Positions 1 through 11,574 are shown, counted from the first letter of the stretch. The stretch is 64,000 nt of DNA from Plazaster borealis (GCA_021014325.1 CM037467.1:4526001-4590000), one strand, 5' to 3'. Program-made: numbers and translations. The notes: generated from the sequence alone by a model not told the origin.

Positions 1-2991
1 TTCACTAGAAGTAAGTACAGGCGTAAATAGGGGAGTTCCTCCACTAGTTTTTGGTATAGGAGTTGTCACACGAGTTGTTCTAGTAGTAGTAGGTACAGGG
101 GTAGATACAGGAGTTGTTTCACTCGTAGTAATTATAGGACTTGATACACGAGTTGTTTCACTAGTAGTAAGTGCTGGGTAAGATTCGGGAGTTGTTCCAC
201 TAGTAGTAAGCTTAGGCGTTGTTGCACTAGTTGTTGCACGAGTAGTGAGTATAGAAGCTGATACGGGAGTTGTTTTACTATTAGTAATTGTAGGAGTTTT
301 TGCACGAGTTGTTTCACTAGTTGGGAGTAGAGGAGTCGATACGAGAGTTGTTCCACTAGTAGTGAGCATATGAGTCGATACGGAAGTTGTTTCACTAGTT
401 GTGAATACATTAGTTGTTCCACTAGTAGTGAGTATAGGAGTTGATGCACGAGTTGTTCCACTAGCGGTATGTAAAGGAGTTGATACTGAACTTTTTCCAA
501 GAGTAGTGAGTATTGAAGTTGATACGGGAGTTGTTTCACGAGTAGAAATTGTAGGAGTTGTTGCACGAGTTGTTTCACTAGTTGTGAGTATAGGAGATGT
601 TGCATGAGTTTTCCCACTAGTAGTGAATCTAGAAGTTGATACAGGAGGTGTTTCACTCCTAGTAAGTATCGGAGTTGATAGGGGAGTTGTTCCACTAGTT
701 TTTGGTGTACGAGTTGTCACACGAATTGTTCCAGTAGCAGTAGGTACATGGGTAGATACAGGAGTTGTTTCACTCGAAGTAATGATAGGATTTGATACAC
801 GAGTTGTTTCACTAGTAGTGAGTACTGGGTTAGATTTGGGAGTTGTTCCACTAGTAGTAAGCATTGAAGTTGCTGCACGGGTTGTTCCACTAGTTGTGAG
901 TAGAGAAGTCGATACGGGAGTTGTTTCACTAGTAGTGAGTACAGGAGATGTTGCATGAGTTTTTCCACTAGTAGTGAATCTAGGAGTTGATACAGGAGTT
1001 GCTCCACTAGAAGTAAGTACAGGGGTAGATAGAGAAGTTGTTCCACTAGTTTTTGGTATAGGAGTTGTCACACGAGTTGTTCCACTAGTAGTAGGTACAT
1101 GGGTAGATACGGGAGTTGTTTCCCTCGAAGTAATAATAGGATTTGATACACGAGTTGTTTCACTAGTAGTGAGAACTGGGTTAGATTCGGGAGTTGTTCC
1201 ACTAGTAGTGAGTAGAGGAGTCGATACGGGAGTTGTTTCACTAGTTGTGAGTATAGGAGCTGTTGCACGAGTTGTTCCACTAAAAGTGAGTATAGAAGTT
1301 GTTGCAGGAGTTGTTTCACGAGTAGTGAGTATTGAACTTGATACCGGAGTTGTTTCACTAGTAGCAATTGTAAGAGTTGTTGTACGAGTTGTTTCACTAG
1401 TTGTGAGTATAGGAGTCGATACGGGATTAGTTCCACTAACAGTGAGTAAAGGAGTTGATACGGGAGTTGATTCACCAGTAGTGAGTACAGGAGATGTTGC
1501 ATGAGTTTTTCCACTAGTAGTGAATCTAGGAGTTGATACAGGAGTTGCTGCACTAGAAGTAAGTACAGGGGTAGATAGGGGAGTTGTTCCACTAGTTTTT
1601 GGTATAGGAGTTGTCACACGAGTTGTTCCAGTACTAGTAGGTACAGGGGTAGATACAGGAGTTGTTCCACTCGAAGTAATAATAGGATTTGATACACGAG
1701 TTGTTTCACTAGTAGTGAGAACTGGGTTAGATTCGGGAGTTGTTCCACTAGTAGTAGGCATTGGAGTTGTTGCACGGGTTGTTCCACTAGTTGTGAGTAG
1801 AGGAGTCGATACGGGAGTTGTTCCACTAGTAGTGAGTATAGGAGATGTTGCACGAGTTGTTCCACTAAAAGTGAGTATAGGAGTTGTTGCAGGAGTTGTA
1901 GCACGAGTAGTGAGTATTGAAAATGATACGGGAGTTGTTTCACTAGTAGCAATTGTAGGAGTTGTTGCACGAGTTGAGTCACTAGTTGTGAGTATAGGAG
2001 TCGATACGGGAGTAGTTCCACTAACAGAGAGTAAAGGAGTTGATACGGGAGTTGTTTCACTAGTAGTGAGTATAGGAGATGTTGCACGAGTTGTTCCACT
2101 AAAAGTGAGTAGAGGAGTTGTTGCAGGAGTCGTTGCACGAGTAGTGAGTATTGAAGTTGATACGGGAGTTGTTTCACTAGTAGCAATTGTAGGAGTTGTT
2201 GCACGAGTTGTTTCACTAGTTGTGAGTATAGGAGTCGATACGGGAGTTGTTTCACTAGTAGTGAGTATAGGAGATGTTGCACGAGTTGTTCCACTAAAAG
2301 TGAGTATAGGAGTTGTTGCAGGAGTTGTTGCACGAGTAGTGAGTATTGAAGTTGATACGGGAGTTGTTTTACTAGTAGCAATTGTAGGAGTTGTTGCACG
2401 AGTTGTTTCACTAGTTGTTAGTATGGGAGTCGATACGGGAGTAGTTCCACTAACAGTGCGTAAAGGAGTTGATACGGTAGTTGTTTCACTAGTAGTGAGT
2501 ATAGGAGATGTTGCACGAGTTGTTCCACTAAAAGTGAGTATAGGAGTTGTTGCAGGAGTTGTTGCACGAGTAGTCAGTATTGAAGTTGATACGGGAGTTG
2601 TTTCACTTGTAGCAATTGTAGGAGTTGTTGCACGAGTTGTTCCAATAGTTGTGAGTATAGAAGTCGATACGGGAGTAGTTCCACTAACAGTGAGTAAAGG
2701 AGTTGATACGGGAGTTGTTTCACTAGTAGTGAGTATAGGAGATGTTGCAGGAGTTGTTGCACGAGTAGTGAGTATTGAAGTTGATACGGGAGTTGTTTCA
2801 CTAGTAGCAATTGTAGGAGTTGTTGCAAGAGTTGTTTCACTAGTTGTGAGTACAGGAGTCGATACGAGAGTAGTTCCACTAACAGTGAGTAAAGGAGTTG
2901 ACACGGGGTTTGTTTCACTAGTAGTGAGTCTAGGCAATGTTGCATGAGTTTTTCCACTAGTAGTGAATCTAGGAGTTGATACAGGAGTTGC
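1..2991 (-). repeat. Large repeat block, copy 1 (2,991-bp period)
   Basis: The sequence from base 1 recurs almost unchanged from 2992 (offset 2,991 bp, 997 codons). The block is made of about 39-bp units centred on ACTAGT (Thr-Ser) and keeps the mucin frame. The left part of the array lies outside the window. Confidence 0.85.
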
Positions 2992-5900
2992 TTCACTAGA
3001 AGTAAGTAAAGGCGTAAATAGGGGAGTTCCTCCACTAGTTTTTGGTATAGGAGTTGTCACACGAGTTGTTCTAGTAGTAGTAGGTACAGGGGTAGATACA
3101 GGAGTTGTTTCACTCGTAGTAATTATAGGACTTGATACACGAGTTGTTTCACTAGTAGTAAGTGCTGGGTAAGATTCGGGAGTTGTTCCACTAGTAGTAA
3201 GCTTAGGCGTTGTTGCACTAGTTGTTGCACGAGTAGTGAGTATAGAAGCTGATACGGGAGTTGTTTTACTATTAGTAATTGTAGGAGTTTTTGCACGAGT
3301 TGTTTCACTAGTTGGGAGTAGAGGAGTCGATACGAGAGTTGTTCCACTAGTAGTGAGCATATGAGTCGATACGGAAGTTGTTTCACTAGTTGTGAATACA
3401 TTAGTTGTTCCACTAGTAGTGAGTATAGGAGTTGATGCACGAGTTGTTCCACTAGCGGTATGTAAAGGAGTTGATACTGGACTTTTTCCAAGAGTAGTGA
3501 GTATTGAAGTTGATACGGGAGTTGTTTCACGAGTAGCAATTGTAGGAGTTGTTGCACGAGTTGTTTCACTAGTTGTGAGTATAGGAGATGTTGCATGAGT
3601 TTTCCCACTAGTAGTGAATCTAGAAGTTGATACAGGAGGTGTTTCACTCCTAGTAAGTATCGGAGTTGATAGGGGAGTTGTTCCACTAGTTTTTGGTGTA
3701 CGAGTTGTCACACGAATTGTTCCAGTAGCAGTAGGTACATGGGTAGATACAGGAGTTGTTTCACTCGAACTAATGATAGGATTTGATACACGAGTTGTTT
3801 CACTAGTAGTGAGTACTGGGTTAGATTTGGGAGTTGTTCCACTAGTAGTAAGCATTGAAGTTGCTGCACGGGTTGTTCCACTAGTTGTGAGTAGAGAAGT
3901 CGATACGGGAGTTGTTTCACTAGTAGTGAGTACAGGAGATGTTGCATGAGTTTTTCCACTAGTAGTGAATCTAGGAGTTGATACAGGAGTTGCTCCACTA
4001 GAAGTAAGTACAGGGGTAGATAGAGAAGTTGTTCCACTAGTTTTTGGTATAGGAGTTGTCACACGAGTTGTTCCACTAGTAGTAGGTACATGGGTAGATA
4101 CGGGAGTTGTTTCCCTCGAAGTAATAATAGGATTTGATACACGAGTTGTTTCACTAGTAGTGAGAACTGGGTTAGTTTCGGGAGTTGTTCCACTAGTAGT
4201 GAGTAGAGGAGTCGATACGGGAGTTGTTTCACTAGTTGTGAGTATAGGAGATGTTGCATGAGTTTTCCCACTAGTAGTGAATCTAGAAGTTGATACAGGA
4301 GGTGTTTCACTCCTAGTAAGTATCGGAGTTGATAGGGGAGTTGTTCCACTAGTTTTTGGTGTACGAGTTGTCACACGAATTGTTCCAGTAGCAGTAGGTA
4401 CATGGGTAGATACAGGAGTTGTTTCACTCGAAGTAATGATAGGATTTGATACACGAGTTGTTTCACTAGTAGTGAGTACTGGGTTAGATTTGGGAGTTGT
4501 TCCACTAGTAGTAAGCATTGAAGTTGCTGCACGGGTTGTTCCACTAGTTGTGAGTAGAGAAGTCGATACGGGAGTTGTTTCACTAGTAGTGAGTACAGGA
4601 GATGTTGCATGAGTTTTTCCACTAGTAGTGAATCTAGGAGTTGATACAGGAGTTGCTCCACTAGAAGTAAGTACAGGGGTAGATAGAGAAGTTGTTCCAC
4701 TAGTTTTTGGTATAGGAGTTGTCACACGAGTTGTTCCACTAGTAGTAGGTACATGGGTAGATACGGGAGTTGTTTCCCTCGAAGTAATAATAGGATTTGA
4801 TACACGAGTTGTTTCACTAGTAGTGAGAACTGGGTTAGATTCGGGAGTTGTTCCACTAGTAGTGAGTAGAGGAGTCGATACGGGAGTTGTTTCACTAGTT
4901 GTGAGTATAGGAGCTGTTGCACGAGTTGTTCCACTAAAAGTGAGTATAGAAGTTGTTGCAGGAGTTGTTTCACGAGTAGTGAGTATTGAACTTGATACCG
5001 GAGTTGTTTCACTAGTAGCAATTGTAAGAGTTGTTGTACGAGTTGTTTCACTAGTTGTGAGTATAGGAGTCGATACGGGATTAGTTCCACTAACAGTGAG
5101 TAAAGGAGTTGATACGGGAGTTGATTCACCAGTAGTGAGTACAGGAGATGTTGCATGAGTTTTCCACTAGTAGTGAATCTAGGAGTTGATACAGGAGTTG
5201 CTGCACTAGAAGTAAGTACAGGGGTAGATAGGGAGTTGTTCCACTAGTTTTTGGTATAGGAGTTGTCACACGAGTTGTTCCAGTACTAGTAGGTACAGGG
5301 GTAGATACAGGAGTTGTTCCACTCGAAGTAATAATAGGATTTGATACACGAGTTGTTTCACTAGTAGTGAGAACTGGGTTAGATTCGGGAGTTGTTCCAC
5401 TAGTAGTAGGCATTGGAGTTGTTGCACGGGTTGTTCCACTAGTTGTGAGTAGAGGAGTCGATACGGGAGTTGTTCCACTAGTAGTGAGTATAGGAGATGT
5501 TGCACGAGTTGTTCCACTAAAAGTGAGTATAGGAGTTGTTGCAGGAGTTGTAGCACGAGTAGTGAGTATTGAAAATGATACGGGAGTTGTTTCACTAGTA
5601 GCAATTGTAGGAGTTGTTGCACGAGTTGAGTCACTAGTTGTGAGTATAGGAGTCGATACGGGAGTAGTTCCACTAACAGAGAGTAAAGGAGTTGATACGG
5701 GAGTTGTTTCACTAGTAGTGAGTATAGGAGATGTTGCACGAGTTGTTCCACTAAAAGTGAGTAGAGGAGTTGTTGCAGGAGTCGTTGCACGAGTAGTGAG
5801 TATTGAAGTTGATACGGGAGTTGTTTCACTAGTAGCAATTGTAGGAGTTGTTGCACGAGTTGTTTCACTAGTTGTGAGTATAGGAGTCGATACGGGAGTT

Positions 5901-7335
5901 GTTTCACTAGTAGTGAGTATAGGAGATGTTGCACGAGTTGTTCCACTAAAAGTGAGTATATGAGTTGTTGCAGGAGTTGTTGCACGAGTAGTGAGTATTG
6001 AAGTTGATACGGGAGTTGTTTCACTAGTAGCAATTGTAGGAGTTGTTGCACGAGTTGTTTCACTAGTTGTTAGTATGGGAGTCGATACGGGAGTAGTTCC
6101 ACTAACAGTGCGTAAAGGAGTTGATACGGTAGTTGTTTCACTAGTAGTGAGTATAGGAGATGTTGCACGAGTTGTTCCACTAAAAGTGAGTATAGGAGTT
6201 GTTGCAGGAGTTGTTGCACGAGTAGTCAGTATTGACGTTGATACGGGAGTTGTTTCACTTGTAGCAATTGTAGGAGTTGTTGCACGAGTTGTTCCAATAG
6301 TTGTGAGTATAGAAGTCGATACGGGAGTAGTTCCACTAACAGTGAGTAAAGGAGTTGATACGGGAGTTGTTTCACTAGTAGTGAGTATAGGAGATGTTGC
6401 AGGAGTTGTTGCACGAGTAGTGAGTATTGGAGTTGATACGGGAGTTGTTTCACTAGTAGCAGTTGTAGGAATTGTTGCAAGAGTTGTTTCACTAGTTGTG
6501 AGTATAGGAGTCGATACGAGAGTAGTTCCACTAACAGTGAGTAAAGGAGTTGACACGGGATTTGTTTCACTAGTAGTGAGTCTAGGCAATGTTGCATGAG
6601 TTTTTCCACTAGTAGTGAATCTAGGAGTTGATACAGGAGTTGCTTCACTAGAAGTAAGTACAGGCGTAGATAGGGGAGTTCCTCCACTAGTTTTTGGTAT
6701 AGGAGTTGTCACACGAGTTGTTCTAGTAGTAGTAGGTACAGGGGTAGATACAGGAGTTGTTTCACTCGTAGTAATTATAGGACTTGATACACGAGTTGTT
6801 TCACTAGTAGTAGTAGTAAGTGATGGGTAAGATTCGGGAGTTGTTCCACTAGTAGTAAGCTTAGGCGTTGTTGCACTAGTTGTTGCACGAGTAGTGAGTA
6901 TAGAAGCTGATACGGGAGTTGTTTTACTATTAGTAATTGTAGGAGTTTTTGCACGAGTTGTTTCACTAGTTGGGAGTAGAGGAGTCGATACGAGAGTTGT
7001 TCCACTAGTAGTGAGTATAGAAGTTGATACGGGAGTTGTTTCACTATTAGTACTTGTAGGAGTTGTTGCACGAGTTGTTCCACTAGTAGTGAGTCTTGTA
7101 GTTGAAACACGAGTTGTTCCTTTAGTAGTAAGTACAGGGGTATATACAGGAGTTGCTTCACTCGTAGTAAGTAAAGGAGTTGATAGGGGAGTTGTTCCAC
7201 TAGTAGTAATTATAGGGGTTGATACACGAGTTGTTCCACTAGTAGTGAGTGTTGGATTTGAAACAGGAGTTCTTCCACTAGTAGTTAGTGTTGGAGTTGA
7301 AAGAGGTCCATTCGTTGTTGTGGTCTGTGATGAAG
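1..7335 (-). CDS. Mucin-like Thr/Ser/Pro tandem-repeat protein, giant exon, partial
   Basis: Read leftward, one frame is free of stops from 7335 to about 5231 and, after two one-base slips near 5231 and 5161, from 5160 to base 1 and off the window. This is about 2,440 codons. The product is almost entirely Thr, Ser, Pro, Val, Ala, Glu, Gly and Leu/Ile in units of about 13 residues such as TTSETTPVSTPIL and TTSGTTRATTPTI. I saw no Cys in the repeats and scattered Asn-x-Ser/Thr sites. This is the pattern of a heavily O-glycosylated mucin PTS domain, which in known mucins often sits in one very large exon of a secreted or surface protein. An ATG exists at 7417, but the 27 codons before the repeats are not repeat-like and lack a convincing signal peptide. 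I therefore prefer a splice acceptor at 7336-7337 as the exon start. Alternatives are a silk-like or adhesive protein, or non-coding satellite. Confidence 0.72.
3583..4908 (-). repeat. 663-bp tandem duplication inside copy 2
   Basis: The segment 3583-4245 is repeated at 4246-4908. The unit is 663 bp, exactly 17 x 39 bp or 221 codons. Copy 1 has a single version (about 592-1254). The junction lies where two similar 39-bp units (GAGTATAGGAGATG and GAGTATAGGAGCTG types) could pair, which suggests unequal exchange. Confidence 0.8.
5159..5166 (-). other. One-base deletion breaking the mucin frame (T5 to T4)
   Basis: The matching site in copy 1 (1504-1511) reads GAGTTTTTCC; here one T is missing. 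The deletion moves the mucin reading from plus-strand triplets starting at 1 mod 3 (below) to 0 mod 3 (above). A homopolymer miscall or a real frameshift would look the same. Confidence 0.8.
5228..5234 (-). other. One-base deletion breaking the mucin frame (G4 to G3)
   Basis: Copy 1 has GATAGGGGAGTT at about 1575; here GATAGGGAGTT. Together with the T deletion 70 bp away it shifts the frame by two. The 763-codon ATG ORF starting at 7417 therefore leaves the mucin frame here and ends at 5126 in out-of-frame residues. Confidence 0.8.
6644..7015 (-). repeat. Large repeat block, copy 3, partial
   Basis: This matches bases 1-366 apart from a 6-bp in-frame insertion of extra AGT triplets near 6810 and scattered substitutions. 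Similarity to the block ends about 7015. The remaining repeats to about 7300 are more individual and form the amino-terminal edge of the repeat domain. Confidence 0.75.
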
Positions 7336-7356
7336 CTGCATTAAACACAATAAAGA
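7335..7356 (-). promoter_or_regulatory. Probable splice acceptor of the mucin exon
   Basis: Read on the minus strand, a T-rich run (TTCTTTATTGTGTTTAATG) is followed by CAG, with the AG at 7337-7336. A second AG at 7326-7325 is possible. Both lie just before the first Thr-rich codons. The phase cannot be fixed without the upstream exon. Confidence 0.45.
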
Positions 7357-7417
7357 ATTTTGTCGAGTTATTTAAACGTTGCAGATAATTGATAGCACAT
7401 GTAAAGGTTTTAAACAA

Positions 7418-8844
7418 TCAATTCATACAATTTAACATAAGGCTTTTGCAATTTCGTTTGAAAATGAGTGCTTCGTTGCATCAGCTTACAGCATTTAAAA
7501 ATTGTAATTTATTTTATGAACAGTTTATCATTCACTGTTCAAACAAGACCATTCAAATTTATTAGATCGCAAAGATCATTCCATTGTCCCAAAGGCAGCA
7601 GCAAGGGCCTGGGCAACTATTGGTATTTTATCAATTTTGTACAATTCCACACTATTAGGCCAAAAGATAACCTTGTACGAGATGCATGGGAGAGTGAGAC
7701 AAAAGTAACTATTTTGTCACAGTGTTTACCAGTACTTTCCAAAGTTGTTCAGGATTGTTTGTATTGAAAAATACTAAATTAGTCCGTGACCTTTAGAAAT
7801 TAAAAGGTCATTGTTTTGAAAGGTTTTAACGTGTGTAACAAAGACAGACATTTCCTGGAAAGTGAAGAAAGAAAAAAAGAAAAAGAAGAAGAAAAACCCC
7901 ACAACAAAAACAGCAAAAATAATGTGGCAGTAATATTCCTAACCCTTACAGACCGTGAGCAGTAAAACTGAGATATTGCCTGGGTATCAATGGGAAATAA
8001 GTTGCGTACTAGCATTGGACAGACACCTTTGTGTCAAAAGTCCTTTTTTTGTACGTAAGAATGTTTTTAAACCAAATTATAATTTCTTAAATAACCAGGG
8101 AAGGGGATTTCTTAATTTTGGCTGGTAACTATCCGTAGGGTCTGTAGAATTGGTAACAACAATGGGCTAATCAATTTATCGTAGTATAACAAAAACGTCC
8201 GCCCTCATTACATAAGTATAATTTACCCTTCAAAAACTCTGTTGTCATATACCTTTAACGGTTTATTGTTTGTACATTTTGATAATACATTTGGTTATTT
8301 CGCTCGAGAAAGAGAGAGGAAATATAAAATCGAACTAGGGTTTTTATTCAGTCAAGAAACAAGTCTTGTGGATGATTTTTATTTTCAGTTTGTAGCTGTT
8401 AAGATATATATTTTGTTTTCAAGGGACGGTTATATCGGAAATTGATGTTAAGAACATGGTATAGCTTTTCCCGGTGATTTTCAGCAAACACTTTGTTCGG
8501 TTTCATTAACACGCATTCAAATTCACACATGTTTCCAACTATAGGGTTTCTTTCTAGCTTTTTGCATATAATTTCGTTCTTCTCTCTTTCAGGTTTGTTT
8601 CAGCCATTCTATTTCAGTTTAAAAACTACATTTTCACCATTCTTCATTTGAATTGCTACACCCTAATGACAGTTGGTGACACTGAACGGTTGACCAGCCT
8701 CTTGTTGTTGGCTGTTGCGAAATTGAATTTATCTTTGTGACCCAATTTGTTTTCTTCTCTTACAATCAATCACAAATATTAACAGATATTTTTTACAGTG
8801 ATAAATCTGCTCTATATACACTACTTCATAAACAAAAACAATAG
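7418..8844. other. AT-rich non-coding stretch
   Basis: No convincing gene seen. There is a purine-rich run at 7860-7900. If the mucin exon starts at 7335, this would be its upstream intron or a spacer. The short ORFs here have no recognisable domain. Confidence 0.5.
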
Positions 8845-9413
8845 CTATACACCAATCCGGGCGCGCAAGTGCTGGGCGCCGCGCGCGCCATGCTGCGGTG
8901 TACATGTGCCTATTTTTGTGCACAAAGACACGAGAAAATCGTTTCCCTTTTCTCTTTTTATGGGAATTGAATGTCTTCCTCGACAATCTATGCAATTTCC
9001 CTGACATGGCTGCATGATATAACGATGTACTACATTCTTGATAATTTTTTTAAATTAAGCAAAAAGTAAAATACTGAAATTCTGACAAAATACCTTGCCG
9101 ATGCAACGCATTAAACTATATGCGACTATGCAGTTTCCGCGTCTATGACCCTTAAACTCACTTTAGACATGCACAGTTTTCAGGATGATTCGGTTTCTAT
9201 TTAGTTGCAAGTGTTTGTGGTCAGTGATCTACATTGGTATATCATGATGTCCTGTCAAGGAAATTGTGTAAGTCGTTGAGGAAAACATCTAATTTCCATA
9301 GAGAGTGAAAAGGAACACGATTTCCTCTTGTCTTTGTGCATAATCTAGGCACTGACGACAACGCAGCAGTGGCGCGCGGTGCCCAACACTTGCGCGCCCG
9401 GATTGGTGTATAG
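8845..9413. mobile_element. Foldback/MITE-type element with about 160-bp inverted arms
   Basis: The left arm (8845 to about 9005) begins CTATACACCAATCCGGGCGC. The right arm (about 9251-9413) is its diverged inverse, ending in GGATTGGTGTATAG. The outer ends are GC-rich (CGCGCGC runs) in AT-rich surroundings. The centre of about 245 bp has no ORF of note. I could not settle a target duplication. Confidence 0.75.
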
Positions 9414-9740
9414 GTCAAACGCCGTAATACTTTATTTTACATAGTTGCACCTCCTGTTCGAAAAGAATTATAAGGTTCGAGTACTTATCACACTTAAAAC
9501 GGCTCACTAATTGCTTTCCAAGAAATATGAGAGTATTTGAGAACCGGTAGCTATTGTATGTTTGACCCACCCCAAAGAGAATATCTTCTAAGGAAAGAGG
9601 GATTTATCGTGTATAAAATGCTGCAGCCTTTTTATCGATTTCCTTCATTCCTATCCCTTCACAATTGGGCACCACCCACAAAATGTTCACTGTAACCAGT
9701 CGCCTCAAGATTGTACTAATTTCAGAATCACTCGTCTTAA
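9414..9740. other. No feature recognised
   Basis: AT-rich sequence between an inverted-repeat element and a SINE. I see no coding or RNA signal. Confidence 0.4.
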
Positions 9741-10098
9741 TTTCACAGAGCCGAGCGGCTTTGTACATCGGACCCAAGTTCTTGTTGATGAGTCATCAGG
9801 GTGTGGGTTCGAATCCCGGTCATGACACTTGTGTCCTTGAGCAAGACACTTAACTATAATTGCTTCTCATCACCCAGGGGTAAATGGGTACCTGTGAGGG
9901 CAGAGATGATTGTTGTGATTGATTTAGCTTAGTGTGCTACATACTTGGCAGCACAGGCTGTATACTACCCAGGGAGCTGAGATGGTTTTAAGGAAGGAGA
10001 TGGGCCTATATGGCCAATTGACCAGAGGTCATAATGTTGGAAGCGCAATTTTCATTCTTTGAAATCGCGCTATATAAGAGTCGATATTATTATTAAGA
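9741..10098 (+). mobile_element. tRNA-derived SINE (family S1), full-length type
   Basis: The tRNA-like head has a GAGCGGC segment and a B-box-like GGTTCGAATCCC near 9807. The body includes ACTTGTGTCCTTGAGCAAGA and a CCCAGGGAGCTGAGA segment. The 3' end reads GCGCTATATAAGAG followed by short ATT repeats. Minus-strand relatives lie at 14627, 18020, 43386 and 47930. Confidence 0.75.
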
Positions 10099-10129
10099 TT
10101 TGGGTAGGGTAGCAATTATGGATAATTTT

Positions 10130-10335
10130 CTTGTTTTTGGAAGTATTATTTGGTGAGTCTTGGGTTTTTTTGAAGTTTTTATTAAGCAAGACTCGCCAAA
10201 AATACTTCAAAAAACAAGATTTGCTAAATATAGACTTCCGAAAAACAAGACTCGCAAAGCATGTACATGCAAAAACAAGGTTCGTCAAACATATACTTAC
10301 AAAAACAAGACTCGCAAAACATATAATTGGAAAAA
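10130..10335. repeat. About 30-bp minisatellite with inverted first unit
   Basis: Units of the form AACAAGACTCGCAAAACATA recur about every 30 bp from 10186 to 10335 (five copies). The segment 10130-10180 holds the same motif inverted (TGAGTCTTGG next to TTTTTGAAG), giving a local palindrome. Confidence 0.65.
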
Positions 10336-10339
10336 GCAA

Positions 10340-11180
10340 TTTATACTTGCGATGGTACTAATGGGCTTTCGTACATTACACACGTAAATTCAGTAAATTA
10401 TCTTAGGATGTCAATATTTCGGATGGCACTTCGAGACCTCCAAGGAATGCTGGTGCAACGGAGTATTCATTTTTCAAACAAAATTTAATGAGCGGGTGTT
10501 AAATTGGATGAATTTTTGTTGAAGTTGAAGTTCAATAATAAAGATAATGAAAATCAACTCACTGTGAGAAAGTGTTACTAATAGGCAACAGCAGTGCAGC
10601 AGTCTCAACGGTACAGCCCAACGCATCGTGATGTTGTACGGAGGTCTTCCACGAAAACAAAAATGTTTTTGGCTAGCGCATAATAATTGTGCCAACAAAA
10701 CGCACACTACACCCTATATGTTATCTGTTTCCATCAGAAGACGCTTGCGAAATAACGGGTGCGTCCTGGTTCAGAGATACGCGGCGATCATTTAAGAGGA
10801 ATCGTTTGTTAATATTTATTTTAGTACAAACCACTGTGTGCAGACTAATTAGCATACAAGTTGAATGGCAGAAATGAGCACTGGGCGTATACCTAAAGCC
10901 TACAATTCCAAAGTCCGCGTATGTTTTTGCTATGTGAATCGAATAGTTTGATCGAAAATAACAGACGAGCGAGAAATGTCAAGTCTTGGTTACATGAAGT
11001 ATAAATCATCTCAACCACATTAGCCCTAGGGAATGTCACAACCTACCAAAGTACGGTCTCGTTAAATTAAAGTGGTCACGCATTAATGACAAAGATGATA
11101 ACAGTTGATATTTCGTGAGGGATTTTTGTCCACGGTAATTGACAATGCTTTTACTTTCAAATTGAATTCGAAATGATCAA
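10340..11180. other. No gene recognised
   Basis: Single-copy-looking AT-rich sequence. Short ORFs at 10474-10707 (minus) and 10689-10877 (plus) have no recognisable motif. Confidence 0.4.
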
Positions 11181-11189
11181 CGATGATTT

Positions 11190-11574
11190 GTAGCCTTTTG
11201 TAAAGGCCTTCGTGGCCTAGACATCTGTGTAGCCGTAAAGCGACTGGAATGAGACCACACGCGCGAGTGGCGAAGCCACTAGGGCCTTTTCCAACAGGAA
11301 TTTATGTTTGTCTTTATTTCTTATAAGCAAAACTCCTAACCAATCATAAGCGATGGGATCAGCATATTAACCTATTATGCATTTAGATTGGTTGACCTTT
11401 TAGTACTTAACTTATTTTCATACAAATTATGAATAAATTTTGTTTGAATCTGTATGAATAATTTAACAACAACAACATCAAGTTGGAATAGGCCTCGTGG
11501 CTTCGCCACTCGGGCGCACTCATGTGGTCTCCCTTTCCCGACGCTTCGCTGTGTCTCTAAACCATGGAGGCTAT
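11190..11574. mobile_element. Mutator-type non-autonomous element with 9-bp target duplication
   Basis: The inverted arms run from 11190 inward (GTAGCC..., GCGAGTGGCGAAGCCAC) and back to 11574 (GTGGCTTCGCCACTCG ... GGCTAT). They are about 100 bp each with mismatches. The element is flanked by CGATGATTT at 11181-11189 and again at 11575-11583, a direct 9-bp repeat. Long inverted arms with a 9-bp duplication are typical of the MULE superfamily. There is no transposase in the 385 bp. Confidence 0.7.

Larger units (their letters stand above)
2992..6643 (-). repeat. Large repeat block, copy 2, with internal 663-bp duplication
   Basis: This block is nearly identical to 1-2991. It is longer by 663 bp because of an internal tandem duplication, and shorter by 2 bp because of single-base deletions near 5161 and 5231. 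The offset to copy 1 is 2,991 bp before the internal duplication, 3,654 bp after it, and 3,652 bp beyond the two deletions. Confidence 0.85.

Noticed and set aside
132..6830. Leu/Gln/Val-rich minus-strand ORFs and Val-rich plus-strand ORFs across the first 6.8 kb
   Set aside because: They are other frames of the same 39-bp repeat, broken into pieces of 68-475 codons, while the Thr/Ser frame is open throughout. A 39-bp period keeps several frames open by accident.
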